Of a stretch of DNA of 64,000 nucleotides, positions 47,095-55,947 are shown piece after piece (the stretch's first letter is position 1; each line of letters opens with the position of its first letter). Where the stretch lies: the NCBI RefSeq assembly GCF_014925405.1, contig NZ_AQHJ01000028.1, forward strand, positions 186,001 to 250,000, read 5' to 3'. The position numbers were made by a program, and so were the translations under genes. Source of the DNA: Pseudoalteromonas ulvae UL12 (GTDB taxonomy: Bacteria; Pseudomonadota; Gammaproteobacteria; Enterobacterales; Alteromonadaceae). Under the pieces are notes generated by a model. That model had not been told where the DNA came from, made no database searches, and saw nothing but the letters and a program-made list of their open reading frames with translations.

Positions 47095-48468
47095 TTAAAA
47101 TAACAGCGCCAAGCTAACACAGGAAATAATTACAGCTAAAAGAAGATTCAATAACACCCCCTCTTTGACCATGTCAGCAATTTTTAGTTCACCGCTTGCA
47201 AAAACAATCGAGTTAGGCGCTGTCGCTACAGGCAAACAAAATGCACACGAACAACTAATCACCACAGGGATCATTAATAATTCAATCGGTAAATTAAGTG
47301 CTAACGCGGCTGAGGCAATAATTGGCATCAGTAAGGTCGCAGTGGCTGTATTTGATGTTATTTCTGTTAAAAATGAGACACATAATGTCATACCTAACAA
47401 CATGAAAAAGACAGGTAATGCCCCTAGCAAACTCAAGTAATCACCTATAAGTTGACTTAGACCGCTGCTAACAAACGCACTGGCAATACATATTCCGCCA
47501 GCAAATAACAACAACATCCCCCAAGGGATCGTTTTTGCATGCTGCCATTGTAGTAACTTACTGCCTTTGCCATTGGAAGTGATAGCCATCAACATGACAC
47601 CAAATAAAGCAACGGTTGAGTCGCCAACCTGTGGTAAGTCTAATGCATTTGACCACCCTCCAAACGGCTCTTTACGAAACACCCATAACAACGCGACAAT
47701 TGTAAAAATAACGAGCACCCGTATTTCGGCTTTTTGCCACGAGCCACTTTCTGGTAAACAGATCTCGCTTGATAATTTAATCCCTCTCGTTAACCAAAGT
47801 GCGCATAAAGGTATCGAAATAATTACAATCGGAACGGCTACTTTCATCCATGAAACAAAACCATACTCTTTGCCTGTGAACTGCTCATAAACAGATGCAA
47901 AAATGACATTCGGAGGTGTGCCAATGATAGTTCCCACTCCACCTATCGATGCCGAGTAAGCTAAACCAAGTAAAAGTGCAATTTTAAATCGTGTATTGTC
48001 AGTGGTGACGCAAATAGCAAGCACGACAGGTAACAGCGCTACAACAGTTGCAGTGTTCGATATCCACATAGACAACAACGCAGCCGTGACCATAATGGAA
48101 AAGACAATCCTCTGCGCACTTTGTCCGCCAATGAGTTTAATTATATTAAATGCAAGTCTCTTATGTACTTGTGACTGCTCAATGGCAATGGCCAACATAA
48201 AAGCACCCATAAGTAGAATTATGACATGGTTACCCAGCGCACTAGCCGCTGTTTTATGGGTTATCACCCCTGCAAGTGGAAAAAGAACAAATGGAAGTAA
48301 TGACGTTAATGGGATCTCAATGGCTTCGGTGATCCACCAATAACCAGTTAACGCTGTAATCGCAAGCGTGAAAACAATGGGTTGTTCAAGCCCAGCCAAA
48401 GAGGCCCATAAACCGATCACTAACGAGAATAAAAGCCCATAACAGATGTGAGACTTTACATAGTGCAT
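47095..48468 (-). CDS. SLC13/DASS-family anion (dicarboxylate/sulfate) transporter
   Basis: A 457-residue inner-membrane carrier with about 11-12 membrane segments. Two repeats each hold a conserved hairpin: ISNTATVVALLPV (about 132) and the later LTEITSNTATATLLMP (about 366), both with the SNT motif used by divalent-anion/sodium symporters. The C-terminal family signature SCAFCLPVATAPNSIVF is complete. Likely sodium-coupled uptake of a dicarboxylate; the substrate cannot be told. Its start lies inside the end of nagZ (13-base overlap), so the two are coupled. Confidence 0.9.
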   Translation of the reverse strand: MHYVKSHICYGLLFSLVIGLWASLAGLEQPIVFTLAITALTGYWWITEAIEIPLTSLLPFVLFPLAGVITHKTAASALGNHVIILLMGAFMLAIAIEQSQVHKRLAFNIIKLIGGQSAQRIVFSIMVTAALLSMWISNTATVVALLPVVLAICVTTDNTRFKIALLLGLAYSASIGGVGTIIGTPPNVIFASVYEQFTGKEYGFVSWMKVAVPIVIISIPLCALWLTRGIKLSSEICLPESGSWQKAEIRVLVIFTIVALLWVFRKEPFGGWSNALDLPQVGDSTVALFGVMLMAITSNGKGSKLLQWQHAKTIPWGMLLLFAGGICIASAFVSSGLSQLIGDYLSLLGALPVFFMLLGMTLCVSFLTEITSNTATATLLMPIIASAALALNLPIELLMIPVVISCSCAFCLPVATAPNSIVFASGELKIADMVKEGVLLNLLLAVIISCVSLALLF

Positions 48469-49472
48469 TGGTCATTCAACCTTGCAATAATCGATTGGCT
48501 TTGTTTCCACAGGGTATCTGTCTTGAGCTCACTCATCGTAAAGTGTGTTGAGGCAAGATAACTCAAAGCATTGTCACCATGATGTTGATAGTCACAAATA
48601 GGCAAACTATCGAGGACTTGATACAAACCATCGGGTTCATTACACAGTAATGCGATATCACACCCAGCATCGAGAGCGAGCTTAGTTCGTGTGAGATAAT
48701 CACCCATCTGAACAGCGCCTTGCATACCAAGATCATCAGAAAAAACCAAGCCGTTAAACTGTAGTTGCTGCCTTAAGACTGATTGTAACCAGTAAGTAGA
48801 AAAACAAGCTGGTTTATCATCACACTGTGAATAAATAACATGCGCTGGCATCACACCATCACAAAGATTTTGAGCCATTAACTGCGAAAACACGCTTAGG
48901 TCGTGTGAAAAAATGAGCGCTTTGTCTCGCTCATCAATCGGCATAGCGATATGAGAATCAGGCCCCACTGATCCGTGACCTGGAAAATGTTTCACTACAT
49001 TTTTCATCCCACAGCGTCTCATTCCTGAAATAAATTGCGCTGCATAAACAGCTGCTTTATCAGGCTCTGAGGAAAAAGCGCGGTTTGTAATGACTTCAGA
49101 AATACCATTGATATCCAGAACAGGCGCAAAACTAAAATCAATGCCATGGGCGCGTAATTCTGCACTTAAAGTAAACCCTAGAGGTAAAAGGATCTCTTGT
49201 GTGCTTTTTCCTTGGGCAATTCCAGCATCTGCCATCGATGGAATCGCCGAAAATCCATGCCTGAATCGTTGCACGCGCCCACCTTCGTGATCAACACTGA
49301 TCAGCAATGTTGGCGAAATAGCTTTGATTTGCTGTGTCAGTGCAATTAATTGTTCGTTATCTTCATAATTACGCGAAAATAAAATCACTCCAGCAACTAA
49401 CGGATGTTGTAGTACTTCGACTTCGTGCTGCTCTAATGAAAGGCCATTAATACCAGTTAAAATAGGACCCAT
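48456..49472 (-). CDS. nagZ: Beta-N-acetylglucosaminidase (cell-wall recycling)
   Basis: A cytoplasmic glycoside hydrolase family 3 enzyme that removes GlcNAc from anhydro-muropeptides. The 338 residues show DHEGGRVQRFR near residue 60, the flexible loop KHFPGHGSVGPDSHIAMP near 161 with the catalytic histidine, and the aspartate nucleophile in VFSDDLGMQGA near 245. These are the NagZ family signatures. It starts 7 bases after the nitroreductase gene and overlaps the transporter gene. It supplies MurNAc compounds upstream of a MupP-type phosphatase such as the one at 37.3 kb. Confidence 0.97.
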   Translation of the reverse strand: MGPILTGINGLSLEQHEVEVLQHPLVAGVILFSRNYEDNEQLIALTQQIKAISPTLLISVDHEGGRVQRFRHGFSAIPSMADAGIAQGKSTQEILLPLGFTLSAELRAHGIDFSFAPVLDINGISEVITNRAFSSEPDKAAVYAAQFISGMRRCGMKNVVKHFPGHGSVGPDSHIAMPIDERDKALIFSHDLSVFSQLMAQNLCDGVMPAHVIYSQCDDKPACFSTYWLQSVLRQQLQFNGLVFSDDLGMQGAVQMGDYLTRTKLALDAGCDIALLCNEPDGLYQVLDSLPICDYQHHGDNALSYLASTHFTMSELKTDTLWKQSQSIIARLNDQCTM

Positions 49473-49479
49473 GATCGCC

Positions 49480-50028
49480 TCAAAAATGTGTGAAGAATTG
49501 CTCAGGTGTCAAGCGACGTATTTTTTTATGCTGAATTTCGGGTGTGCCTAAATACAGGAAACCAACCAGTTCATCTTCGTTTGTTAACCCCAACTCTTCT
49601 TTCACTATAGGACATTGTGCATAGTGACCAGTTCGCCAAACACCGCCCAACCCTTGTGCAAAAGCTGCTTGTTGCATGGCAAAAACCGCACAACCTGCAG
49701 ATTGTACTTGTTCGATGCGGGGGACTTTATTATTTTGAGTATGTTTAGCGATGCAAATAATCACAAGTGGGGCTCTAAGAGCGAGTGATTTCGCACGTTC
49801 TATGTTTCTTTCATCTAAATTTGATGCAATTGCTGAGCGGTAAAATAATTCACCAAGACGATCACGTCCTTCGCCTTCAACCAGTATAAATTGCCATGGA
49901 GTAAGGGCGCCATGATCAGGCGCTAATAGCGCGGCTTGTTGAATAATAGAAAGCTGTTCGGGAGACGGTCCAGGCTGCGTTAATCTGGCATCTGATTGGC
50001 GGTGTAGCAATAATTCGAGAGCATGCAT
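49480..50028 (-). CDS. Nitroreductase family protein (YdjA type)
   Basis: An FMN-binding oxidoreductase of 182 residues. N-terminal LLLHRQSDARLTQPGP is the flavin-phosphate binding start, APDHGALTPWQFILVEGEG near residue 33 is typical of the compact YdjA branch, and FAQGLGGVWRTG near 132 is the dinucleotide-binding loop. The physiological substrate is unknown. It is the first gene of a likely operon with nagZ and the SLC13 transporter. Confidence 0.9.
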   Translation of the reverse strand: MHALELLLHRQSDARLTQPGPSPEQLSIIQQAALLAPDHGALTPWQFILVEGEGRDRLGELFYRSAIASNLDERNIERAKSLALRAPLVIICIAKHTQNNKVPRIEQVQSAGCAVFAMQQAAFAQGLGGVWRTGHYAQCPIVKEELGLTNEDELVGFLYLGTPEIQHKKIRRLTPEQFFTHF

Positions 50029-50086
50029 AATTTGTTATTCATAAAATTTTTCTTAAGAATAACAAATTATGATCCGAAATACAGTG

Positions 50087-50773
50087 TTAGGCTTTGATGA
50101 GTAAGCGCTTTATATAATAATCAGCGCTGGTCCAGCGTCCGCCGCCCGTAAAAAATAAACTTAGCAGCATCACAAAGTACATCGCTGAAAATTCGATACC
50201 ATTATTGAGGATAACTGGCTGCCCATTTTGGTATAAATAGTCAGTGTTACCATACTCTTCGGTTATCTCTTTGATTTTAGAAAGACGTTTTTGAGTTTCG
50301 ATACTATTTTCTAAGCTTTCAGCTGCACCTGGGATGGTGAGCCAATCATACACTTTAGCAGCACTGGTACTCGGATTCAGAGGTGTAATAGAAAACCAGC
50401 CATGATTCCAATGCACTGTCGTGGCAGCAACAACCATCGTAATCATCAGAGGAATAGTCACTAAACGAGTCATCAAACCAATTAACAACAACCATCCACC
50501 TAAAAACTCACTCCATCCAGCCATAAATGCTAATAAATCAGGAAAAGGTAAACCTAAGCCCCACTCTGTATTACCAAACCAATTAATCACATTGGGATCA
50601 GCTAATAATGCTTGACTAAGAGAGTGCCAGTCCCCACTCAAACCAAGTTTGCTATAACCCGCAATAATCAGTACAGGTGCAAGTATTAAACGCAATAACA
50701 GCGGGGCGATGCCATCCAACTGTTTGGCGTGAGTGATTAAAGTTGAATAATACAACTGAGCAGTTCGAAACAT
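50087..50773 (-). CDS. DoxX-family membrane protein
   Basis: A 228-residue membrane protein with about four helices. The N-half LLLRLILAPVLIIAGYSKLG and the GWSEFLGGWLLLIGLMTRLVTIPLM stretch near 90 are DoxX signatures, and the C-half ends with a hydrophobic FVMLLSLFFTGGGRWTSADY segment. A hydrophilic loop of about 60 residues (140-195) is inserted before the last helix. The function of the family is unsettled (some act with quinones or redox partners). It lies 73 bases downstream of fadH, with a strong inverted repeat in between. Confidence 0.85.
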   Translation of the reverse strand: MFRTAQLYYSTLITHAKQLDGIAPLLLRLILAPVLIIAGYSKLGLSGDWHSLSQALLADPNVINWFGNTEWGLGLPFPDLLAFMAGWSEFLGGWLLLIGLMTRLVTIPLMITMVVAATTVHWNHGWFSITPLNPSTSAAKVYDWLTIPGAAESLENSIETQKRLSKIKEITEEYGNTDYLYQNGQPVILNNGIEFSAMYFVMLLSLFFTGGGRWTSADYYIKRLLIKA

Positions 50774-50785
50774 ATAAAGGGCCTT

Positions 50786-50818
50786 TGAGGTCTAATTAAT
50801 TCACATTAATAGACCTCA
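50786..50818. repeat. 33-base inverted repeat between fadH and the DoxX gene
   Basis: TGAGGTCT-A-ATTAAT pairs with ATTAATAGACCTCA around TCAC, with one bulged A (14 paired bases). No T-run follows on the transcribed strand, so it is not a standard terminator. It is next to AAAGGGCCTTT (50776-50786) that covers the DoxX ribosome site. Confidence 0.7.
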
Positions 50819-50846
50819 GCATAGAAGAAAATATTTCAATTTACCG

Positions 50847-52808
50847 TTAAATAGATCGCGCCACCATTAATGCTTCGTAAATCGCACGTTTTGCATCAAT
50901 GGCTGATGCGAGTTTTGCACCACCAATAACATGGCAGGTTGCCTGATCTTTGAGCGATTGATACAGTTCATCATTAGACACTTGACCAATACATGCAATC
51001 ACAGTGTCCACGTCTAAGAATCGCTGCTGTCCATTTTGTTCAATTTCTAATCCTTTCGCAGAATAACTAACATAGTTCGCATCAGCAATTTGTTCGACAT
51101 TCTGCTGCTTGGCAACAGCACGATGGATCCAGCCGGTTGTTTTACCTAGGTCTGAACCAAAGCGCCCTGCACTGCGTTTTAGCATATAAATTTTTTCTAA
51201 TGCTTGATGTGCATGAACCTGACCTTCAATTCCCCACTGAGATTTAAATTGAGCAATTGATTTGTTTTTTTGTTCAGTTAGAAATGCCACCATATCAAAG
51301 CCAATTCCACCTGCGCCTAAAATAGCCACTTTTTGGCCAATCTCCACTTCTCCACGGATGACTTCATCATACGCAACGATCTGTTTGTCGTCGCTACATG
51401 GAATTGTGGCTAGTCGTGGGCGGACACCTGTGGCAAATACTACATCTTGATAATCACTTAACATCGACTCCTGATAAGGAGTGTTTAAAGTGACTGTTAC
51501 ATTCAGTTTCGATAATTCCGATTTAAAATAACCAAGTGTATAGTTAAAATCTTCTTTGCCAGGTACTCGCATCGCGAGTTTGAACTGCCCACCCATCTCA
51601 CTGGCTTGATCAATTAGTGTAACTTTATGGCCTTTTTCTGCTAAATAACAAGCACAGGCCATCCCTGCTGGTCCAGCACCGACCACAAGCACTTCTTTTG
51701 CGACAGACGTTTTTTCTAATGAATACTCTAATTCAAATCCTGCGCGAGGATTAACTAAACATGTCGCACGTTTTCCTTTAAAGACATTATCTAAACATCC
51801 CTGATTACACGCGATACAGATATTAATATTGTCACTTTGTTTATTTGCATATTTATTAAAAAAAGCCGGATCTGCAAGTAAGGGCCTGGCCATTGAAATT
51901 AAATCTGCTTTTTGCTCATTGAGTATTTGATTGGCAAGCTCTGGGGTATTAATTCGATTAACTGCAATCACGGGCACAGTGATGGATTCTTTTAAAAATT
52001 TTGACGCATCCTGAAAAGCACCTTGTGGCACCATGCTCGCAATAGTCGGGACTCGTGCTTCGTGCCAACCGATTCCGGTATTAAATATATCGACTCCAGC
52101 GGCTTGTAATGCTTGCGCTTGTTCCTTCACTTCTTCAAGTGTTGAGCCATCATCAACTAAATCTTGCACTGATAAACGAAAAACGATGATGAACTCGTCT
52201 GAGACTTGAGCTCTGACCGCTTTGACAGTTTCAACAGCAAAGCGCATTCTATTTTCATTGCTACCACCGTATTCATCAGTTCGTTTGTTAGTCCTAGGAG
52301 CCATAAATTCATTGATCAGGTAACCTTCAGAGCCCATGATTTCGACCCCATCATAACCCGCTTTTTGTGCTAATCTAGCCGATTTAGCAAAGCCATTGAT
52401 CGTACTTTTAATGGCGCTGGCTGACATCGCTTTAGGTTTATACGGATTGATAGGTGCTTTTACTGCACTTGGAGCCTGATTAAATGGATGGTAAGCGTAC
52501 CGTCCTGCATGCAGTAACTGTAAACAAATTTTCCCACCCGCTTGATGAACAGTATCAGTCACAGAACGATGTTTTATGACATCTAACCAACTATTAAATG
52601 TCGATGAGAAAGGTGTTAATTTACCTCTGAGTGTCGGGCTATAACCGCCAGTAATGATGAGGCCAACGCCGCCTTCAGCGCGTTCTTTATAAAACGCATT
52701 GAGTTTTTTTCGGTTACCCCATCCTTCTTCAAGCCCCGTATGCATTGAGCCCATGACTAAACGGTTTTTTAATTGGTTATTTTTTAGTTTTAATTGTTGT
52801 TCTAACAC
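50847..52808 (-). CDS. fadH: 2,4-dienoyl-CoA reductase (NADPH)
   Basis: Reduces 2,4-dienoyl-CoA from polyunsaturated fatty acids during beta-oxidation. The 653 residues are an old-yellow-enzyme barrel (1-345, with YDGVEIMGSEGYLINEF near 170), a 4Fe-4S site CIACNQGCLD plus a further cysteine 11 residues on (about 332-352), an FAD domain (VLVVGAGPAGMACA near 369) and an NADPH domain (VAILGAGGIGFDMVAF near 487). It is a little shorter than E. coli FadH (672). Divergent from sppA. A FadR-like dyad lies just upstream. Confidence 0.96.
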   Translation of the reverse strand: MLEQQLKLKNNQLKNRLVMGSMHTGLEEGWGNRKKLNAFYKERAEGGVGLIITGGYSPTLRGKLTPFSSTFNSWLDVIKHRSVTDTVHQAGGKICLQLLHAGRYAYHPFNQAPSAVKAPINPYKPKAMSASAIKSTINGFAKSARLAQKAGYDGVEIMGSEGYLINEFMAPRTNKRTDEYGGSNENRMRFAVETVKAVRAQVSDEFIIVFRLSVQDLVDDGSTLEEVKEQAQALQAAGVDIFNTGIGWHEARVPTIASMVPQGAFQDASKFLKESITVPVIAVNRINTPELANQILNEQKADLISMARPLLADPAFFNKYANKQSDNINICIACNQGCLDNVFKGKRATCLVNPRAGFELEYSLEKTSVAKEVLVVGAGPAGMACACYLAEKGHKVTLIDQASEMGGQFKLAMRVPGKEDFNYTLGYFKSELSKLNVTVTLNTPYQESMLSDYQDVVFATGVRPRLATIPCSDDKQIVAYDEVIRGEVEIGQKVAILGAGGIGFDMVAFLTEQKNKSIAQFKSQWGIEGQVHAHQALEKIYMLKRSAGRFGSDLGKTTGWIHRAVAKQQNVEQIADANYVSYSAKGLEIEQNGQQRFLDVDTVIACIGQVSNDELYQSLKDQATCHVIGGAKLASAIDAKRAIYEALMVARSI

Positions 52809-52823
52809 AATATGCCTTATTTA

Positions 52824-52840
52824 TACTGGTCGTACCTGTA
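52824..52840. promoter_or_regulatory. fadH: FadR-like operator upstream of fadH
   Basis: TACTGGTCGTACCTGTA contains ACTGGT and ACCTGT around CGT, one base from the perfect FadR palindrome ACTGGTC..GACCAGT. It ends 15 bases before the fadH start codon. FadR control of fadH is known from related gammaproteobacteria. Confidence 0.6.
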
Positions 52841-52976
52841 GCCAACATTAGCTTTTTTTAACCTGAAGTACAAGATAAACACTTCGTAACTATTTAGATT
52901 TAAGTTTAAGAATAAAATCGGTTACTATAAAGTTATAGATATATAGTTGTATCAAATCTACTTTAAGGACATGATT

Positions 52977-54845
52977 TTGATTAAAAAATTCTTCTTACTT
53001 ATTTGGAATACATTAAACTTCTCACGACGTTTGATTCTAAACCTACTGTTTTTGGTGATTATAGTCAGCATCATTGTTGGCATTAATTCTGACGAAGGCA
53101 AAGTTAATATTGCGCAAGGATCAGCACTTGTCTTAAATTTATCGGGACAAATAGTTGAACAGGAAACATATATCGATCCTCTAGAAGCGGCATTAAACGA
53201 TTCAATGGGTCAAAATGATCAACCCCCTGAAGTGCTATTAGATGATGTCATTAACGTCATTAATGATGCGGCTCATAACCCTAAAATATCGGTTTTAGTG
53301 CTTTCTTTACAGAATATGCAAAATGCACATCTCAATAAACTAAAAGAAATCAGTCTCGCACTTGAAAACTTTAAAGCTCAAGATAAAAAAATTATCGCCA
53401 CTGGTGATGCTTACAGCCAAGCACAATATTATCTAGCCTCATTTGCAGATGAAATCTCAATGCATCCTTACGGTTGGGTCGGTGTTGAAGGTTATGCGAT
53501 GTACCCTCTTTATTTCAAAGAAGCATTGGAAAAGCTGTCAGTGTCACAACATATTTTTCGTGTCGGCACCTTTAAGTCAGCGGTTGAACCTTTTATTCGT
53601 AACGATATGTCTGATGCTGCCAAAACAGCGAACCAAGAGTGGTTAGGTGCTTTATGGCAACAATATAAAACTGATGTGGCTAAGCAGCGTGGTTTTGAAT
53701 TGTCGAATTTCGACGAATCAATGGCTCAGTTTTTAGACAAATTTGCAAAAGCAAATGGCGACTCAGGAGAATTTGCTCTAGCTAATGGTTGGGTTGATTC
53801 ACTCAAAACAAAAGAAGAAATCCGCCAAGACTTAATCGCTCTGGTTGGCCTCAATGAAGAAGGTAAGTCATTTAAACAAGTCTCTTTTCAAGATTATTTG
53901 TCAACTATCAAAATGCCTTTCCCATTTGAAAACCCAATTACTGAAAAAGTGGCCGTTGTTGTTGCCAAAGGAAACATTGTTGATGGTAAGCGCAAAGCAG
54001 GTGAAATCGGTGGAGATTCAACTGCAGCCTTACTACGTAAAGCACGCTTAGATGAAAAAGTGAAAGCCGTTGTATTACGCATTGATTCAGGTGGCGGTAG
54101 TATGTTTGCCTCTGAGGTGATCCGTGCAGAAGTGTTAGCACTTAAAGACGCAGGTAAGCCAGTTATCGCATCGATGAGCTCTGTTGCAGCTTCTGGTGGT
54201 TATTGGATAGCATCAGCAGCAAATGAAATTTGGGCTGCACCCAGTACAATTACGGGTTCTATCGGGATCTTTGGCACTATCATGACCTTTGAAGACTCAA
54301 TGGCGCGCTTAGGGGTGTATTCTGACGGTGTTTCAACCACTGAAATGGCGGGGTTCTCTCCTCTTCGCGAACTAAACCCACAATTGGGCAATATGATTCA
54401 AATGAGCATTGAACGTGGTTACAACCGCTTTTTAACGATCGTCGGTGAAGCACGAGGTCTGAGCATTGAAGAAGTCGATAAAATAGCTCAAGGTCGTGTC
54501 TGGATTGCTACACAAGCAAAAGAACTAGGATTAATTGATAATCTAGGGACTAAAAATGATGCAATTGAAGCCGCAGCTAAATTAGCCAGTCTTGAGTTTT
54601 ATGACGTGATCACTGTTGAGCAAACTCTCACCCCGCAAGAGCAGTTTATGAAACAGTTACTTTCAAATGCTCATGTTAAAACGATGCTGGGTCACTCTGA
54701 TACAGATTTTGAATTTAATACCGGCTTGCAATCAAATTTGAGATCGGTGATGTTGCGTTTGCAACAAGAAGTTAAATCCTTTGAGCAATATAACGACCCT
54801 AATGGCGTTTACGCTCGCTGCTTGGTCTGTAATTTAGCGCAATAA
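52977..54845 (+). CDS. sppA: Signal peptide peptidase SppA, 67K type
   Basis: A membrane-anchored serine protease that digests cleaved signal peptides. The 622-residue form has an N-terminal membrane helix (residues about 15-35), an inactive first half with the catalytic lysine in RVGTFKSAVEPF near 204 and an active second half with the serine in SSVAASGGYWIAS near 404: the Lys-Ser pair of the two-domain E. coli type. I place the start at TTG 52977, with an AAGGA site seven bases before it; the ATG at 52971 is only one base from that site. Confidence 0.93.
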   Translation: MIKKFFLLIWNTLNFSRRLILNLLFLVIIVSIIVGINSDEGKVNIAQGSALVLNLSGQIVEQETYIDPLEAALNDSMGQNDQPPEVLLDDVINVINDAAHNPKISVLVLSLQNMQNAHLNKLKEISLALENFKAQDKKIIATGDAYSQAQYYLASFADEISMHPYGWVGVEGYAMYPLYFKEALEKLSVSQHIFRVGTFKSAVEPFIRNDMSDAAKTANQEWLGALWQQYKTDVAKQRGFELSNFDESMAQFLDKFAKANGDSGEFALANGWVDSLKTKEEIRQDLIALVGLNEEGKSFKQVSFQDYLSTIKMPFPFENPITEKVAVVVAKGNIVDGKRKAGEIGGDSTAALLRKARLDEKVKAVVLRIDSGGGSMFASEVIRAEVLALKDAGKPVIASMSSVAASGGYWIASAANEIWAAPSTITGSIGIFGTIMTFEDSMARLGVYSDGVSTTEMAGFSPLRELNPQLGNMIQMSIERGYNRFLTIVGEARGLSIEEVDKIAQGRVWIATQAKELGLIDNLGTKNDAIEAAAKLASLEFYDVITVEQTLTPQEQFMKQLLSNAHVKTMLGHSDTDFEFNTGLQSNLRSVMLRLQQEVKSFEQYNDPNGVYARCLVCNLAQ

Positions 54846-54884
54846 CCCTCTATACTAGCCCAGTTATTAAACTGGGCTAGTACT

Positions 54885-55895
54885 ATGAAAAAGAAACGAA
54901 TTTATATCGCCTATACTGGCGGTACGATAGGAATGAAAAAGTCAGCACAAGGCTATATTCCCGCTGAAGGCTACCTCACTCAAACCGTGCAAAACAGTGC
55001 AGAGTTTAATCGTGATGAAATGCCATATTTTGACATTCACGAATACAGTCCATTGATTGATTCTTCCGACATGTCCCCTGCTCACTGGCAACTTATCGCT
55101 GACGACATTAAAACCAAGTACCAAGACTATGATGGCTTTGTGGTGTTGCATGGTACAGATACCATGGCCTACACAGCTTCAGCACTGTCTTTCATGTTCG
55201 AAAACTTAACTAAACCCGTGATCGTTACAGGCTCTCAAATTCCCTTGTCTCAACTGCGTTCTGATGGGCAAGTTAATTTATTAAACGCGATGTTTTTAGC
55301 CGCAAATTACCCTATCGCTGAAGTGAGCCTCTTTTTTAACAATCAACTGTTTCGTGGTAATCGTGCAACAAAAGTCCATTCCGACGGCTTTAATGCATTC
55401 GGATCTCCCAATTTTGATCCCCTAGCCCTGTCTGGTATCAATATTGAACTGATCAATGGTAGTTTGAGCCCTTTTATTGAGAGTGAATTAGAAGTCAGCG
55501 AAATCACACCTCAGCCTATCAGTGTGCTTTATTTATATCCTGGCATCAATACTGAAATCGTTCGCAGTATGTTGAATGATCCAGTTAAAGCCCTGATTAT
55601 CATGAGTTTTGGTGTAGGAAACGCACCCCAAACACCCAGTTTATTGGCTGAATTAGAAGCGGCATCAAAACGTGGCGTAGTGATTATTAATTTAACCCAG
55701 TGCTTAAAAGGCAGTGTCAATATGGGTGGATATGCCACCGGAAACGCACTCTTAAACGTGGGCGTAATTTCAGGATATGATATGACGCTGGAAGCTTGTT
55801 TAACAAAGCTGCATTATTTATTTAGTAAGCAGCTTGAAGTAGAAACAATCCGGCATTTAATGCAAGATAATTTACGTGGTGAACTTGAACGCTAA
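54885..55895 (+). CDS. ansA: L-asparaginase I (cytoplasmic)
   Basis: Hydrolyses asparagine to aspartate and ammonia. The 336 residues show AYTGGTIGM near residue 9 (nucleophile threonine) and LHGTDTMAYTASAL near 88 with the second catalytic threonine and aspartate. No signal peptide, so it is the cytoplasmic type I enzyme. It follows sppA by 39 bases, an arrangement also seen in E. coli (sppA-ansA), and ends at a bidirectional terminator. Confidence 0.97.
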   Translation: MKKKRIYIAYTGGTIGMKKSAQGYIPAEGYLTQTVQNSAEFNRDEMPYFDIHEYSPLIDSSDMSPAHWQLIADDIKTKYQDYDGFVVLHGTDTMAYTASALSFMFENLTKPVIVTGSQIPLSQLRSDGQVNLLNAMFLAANYPIAEVSLFFNNQLFRGNRATKVHSDGFNAFGSPNFDPLALSGINIELINGSLSPFIESELEVSEITPQPISVLYLYPGINTEIVRSMLNDPVKALIIMSFGVGNAPQTPSLLAELEAASKRGVVIINLTQCLKGSVNMGGYATGNALLNVGVISGYDMTLEACLTKLHYLFSKQLEVETIRHLMQDNLRGELER

Positions 55896-55915
55896 AAACG
55901 AGTTCATTTTTAATG

Positions 55916-55946
55916 AAAAAGGCCATGATAATCATGGCCTTTTTTT
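55916..55946. terminator. Bidirectional terminator between ansA and gnd
   Basis: AAAAAGGCCATG and CATGGCCTTTTTTT pair around a short loop; T-runs on both strands serve the convergent genes. Confidence 0.92.
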
Positions 55947-55947
55947 A

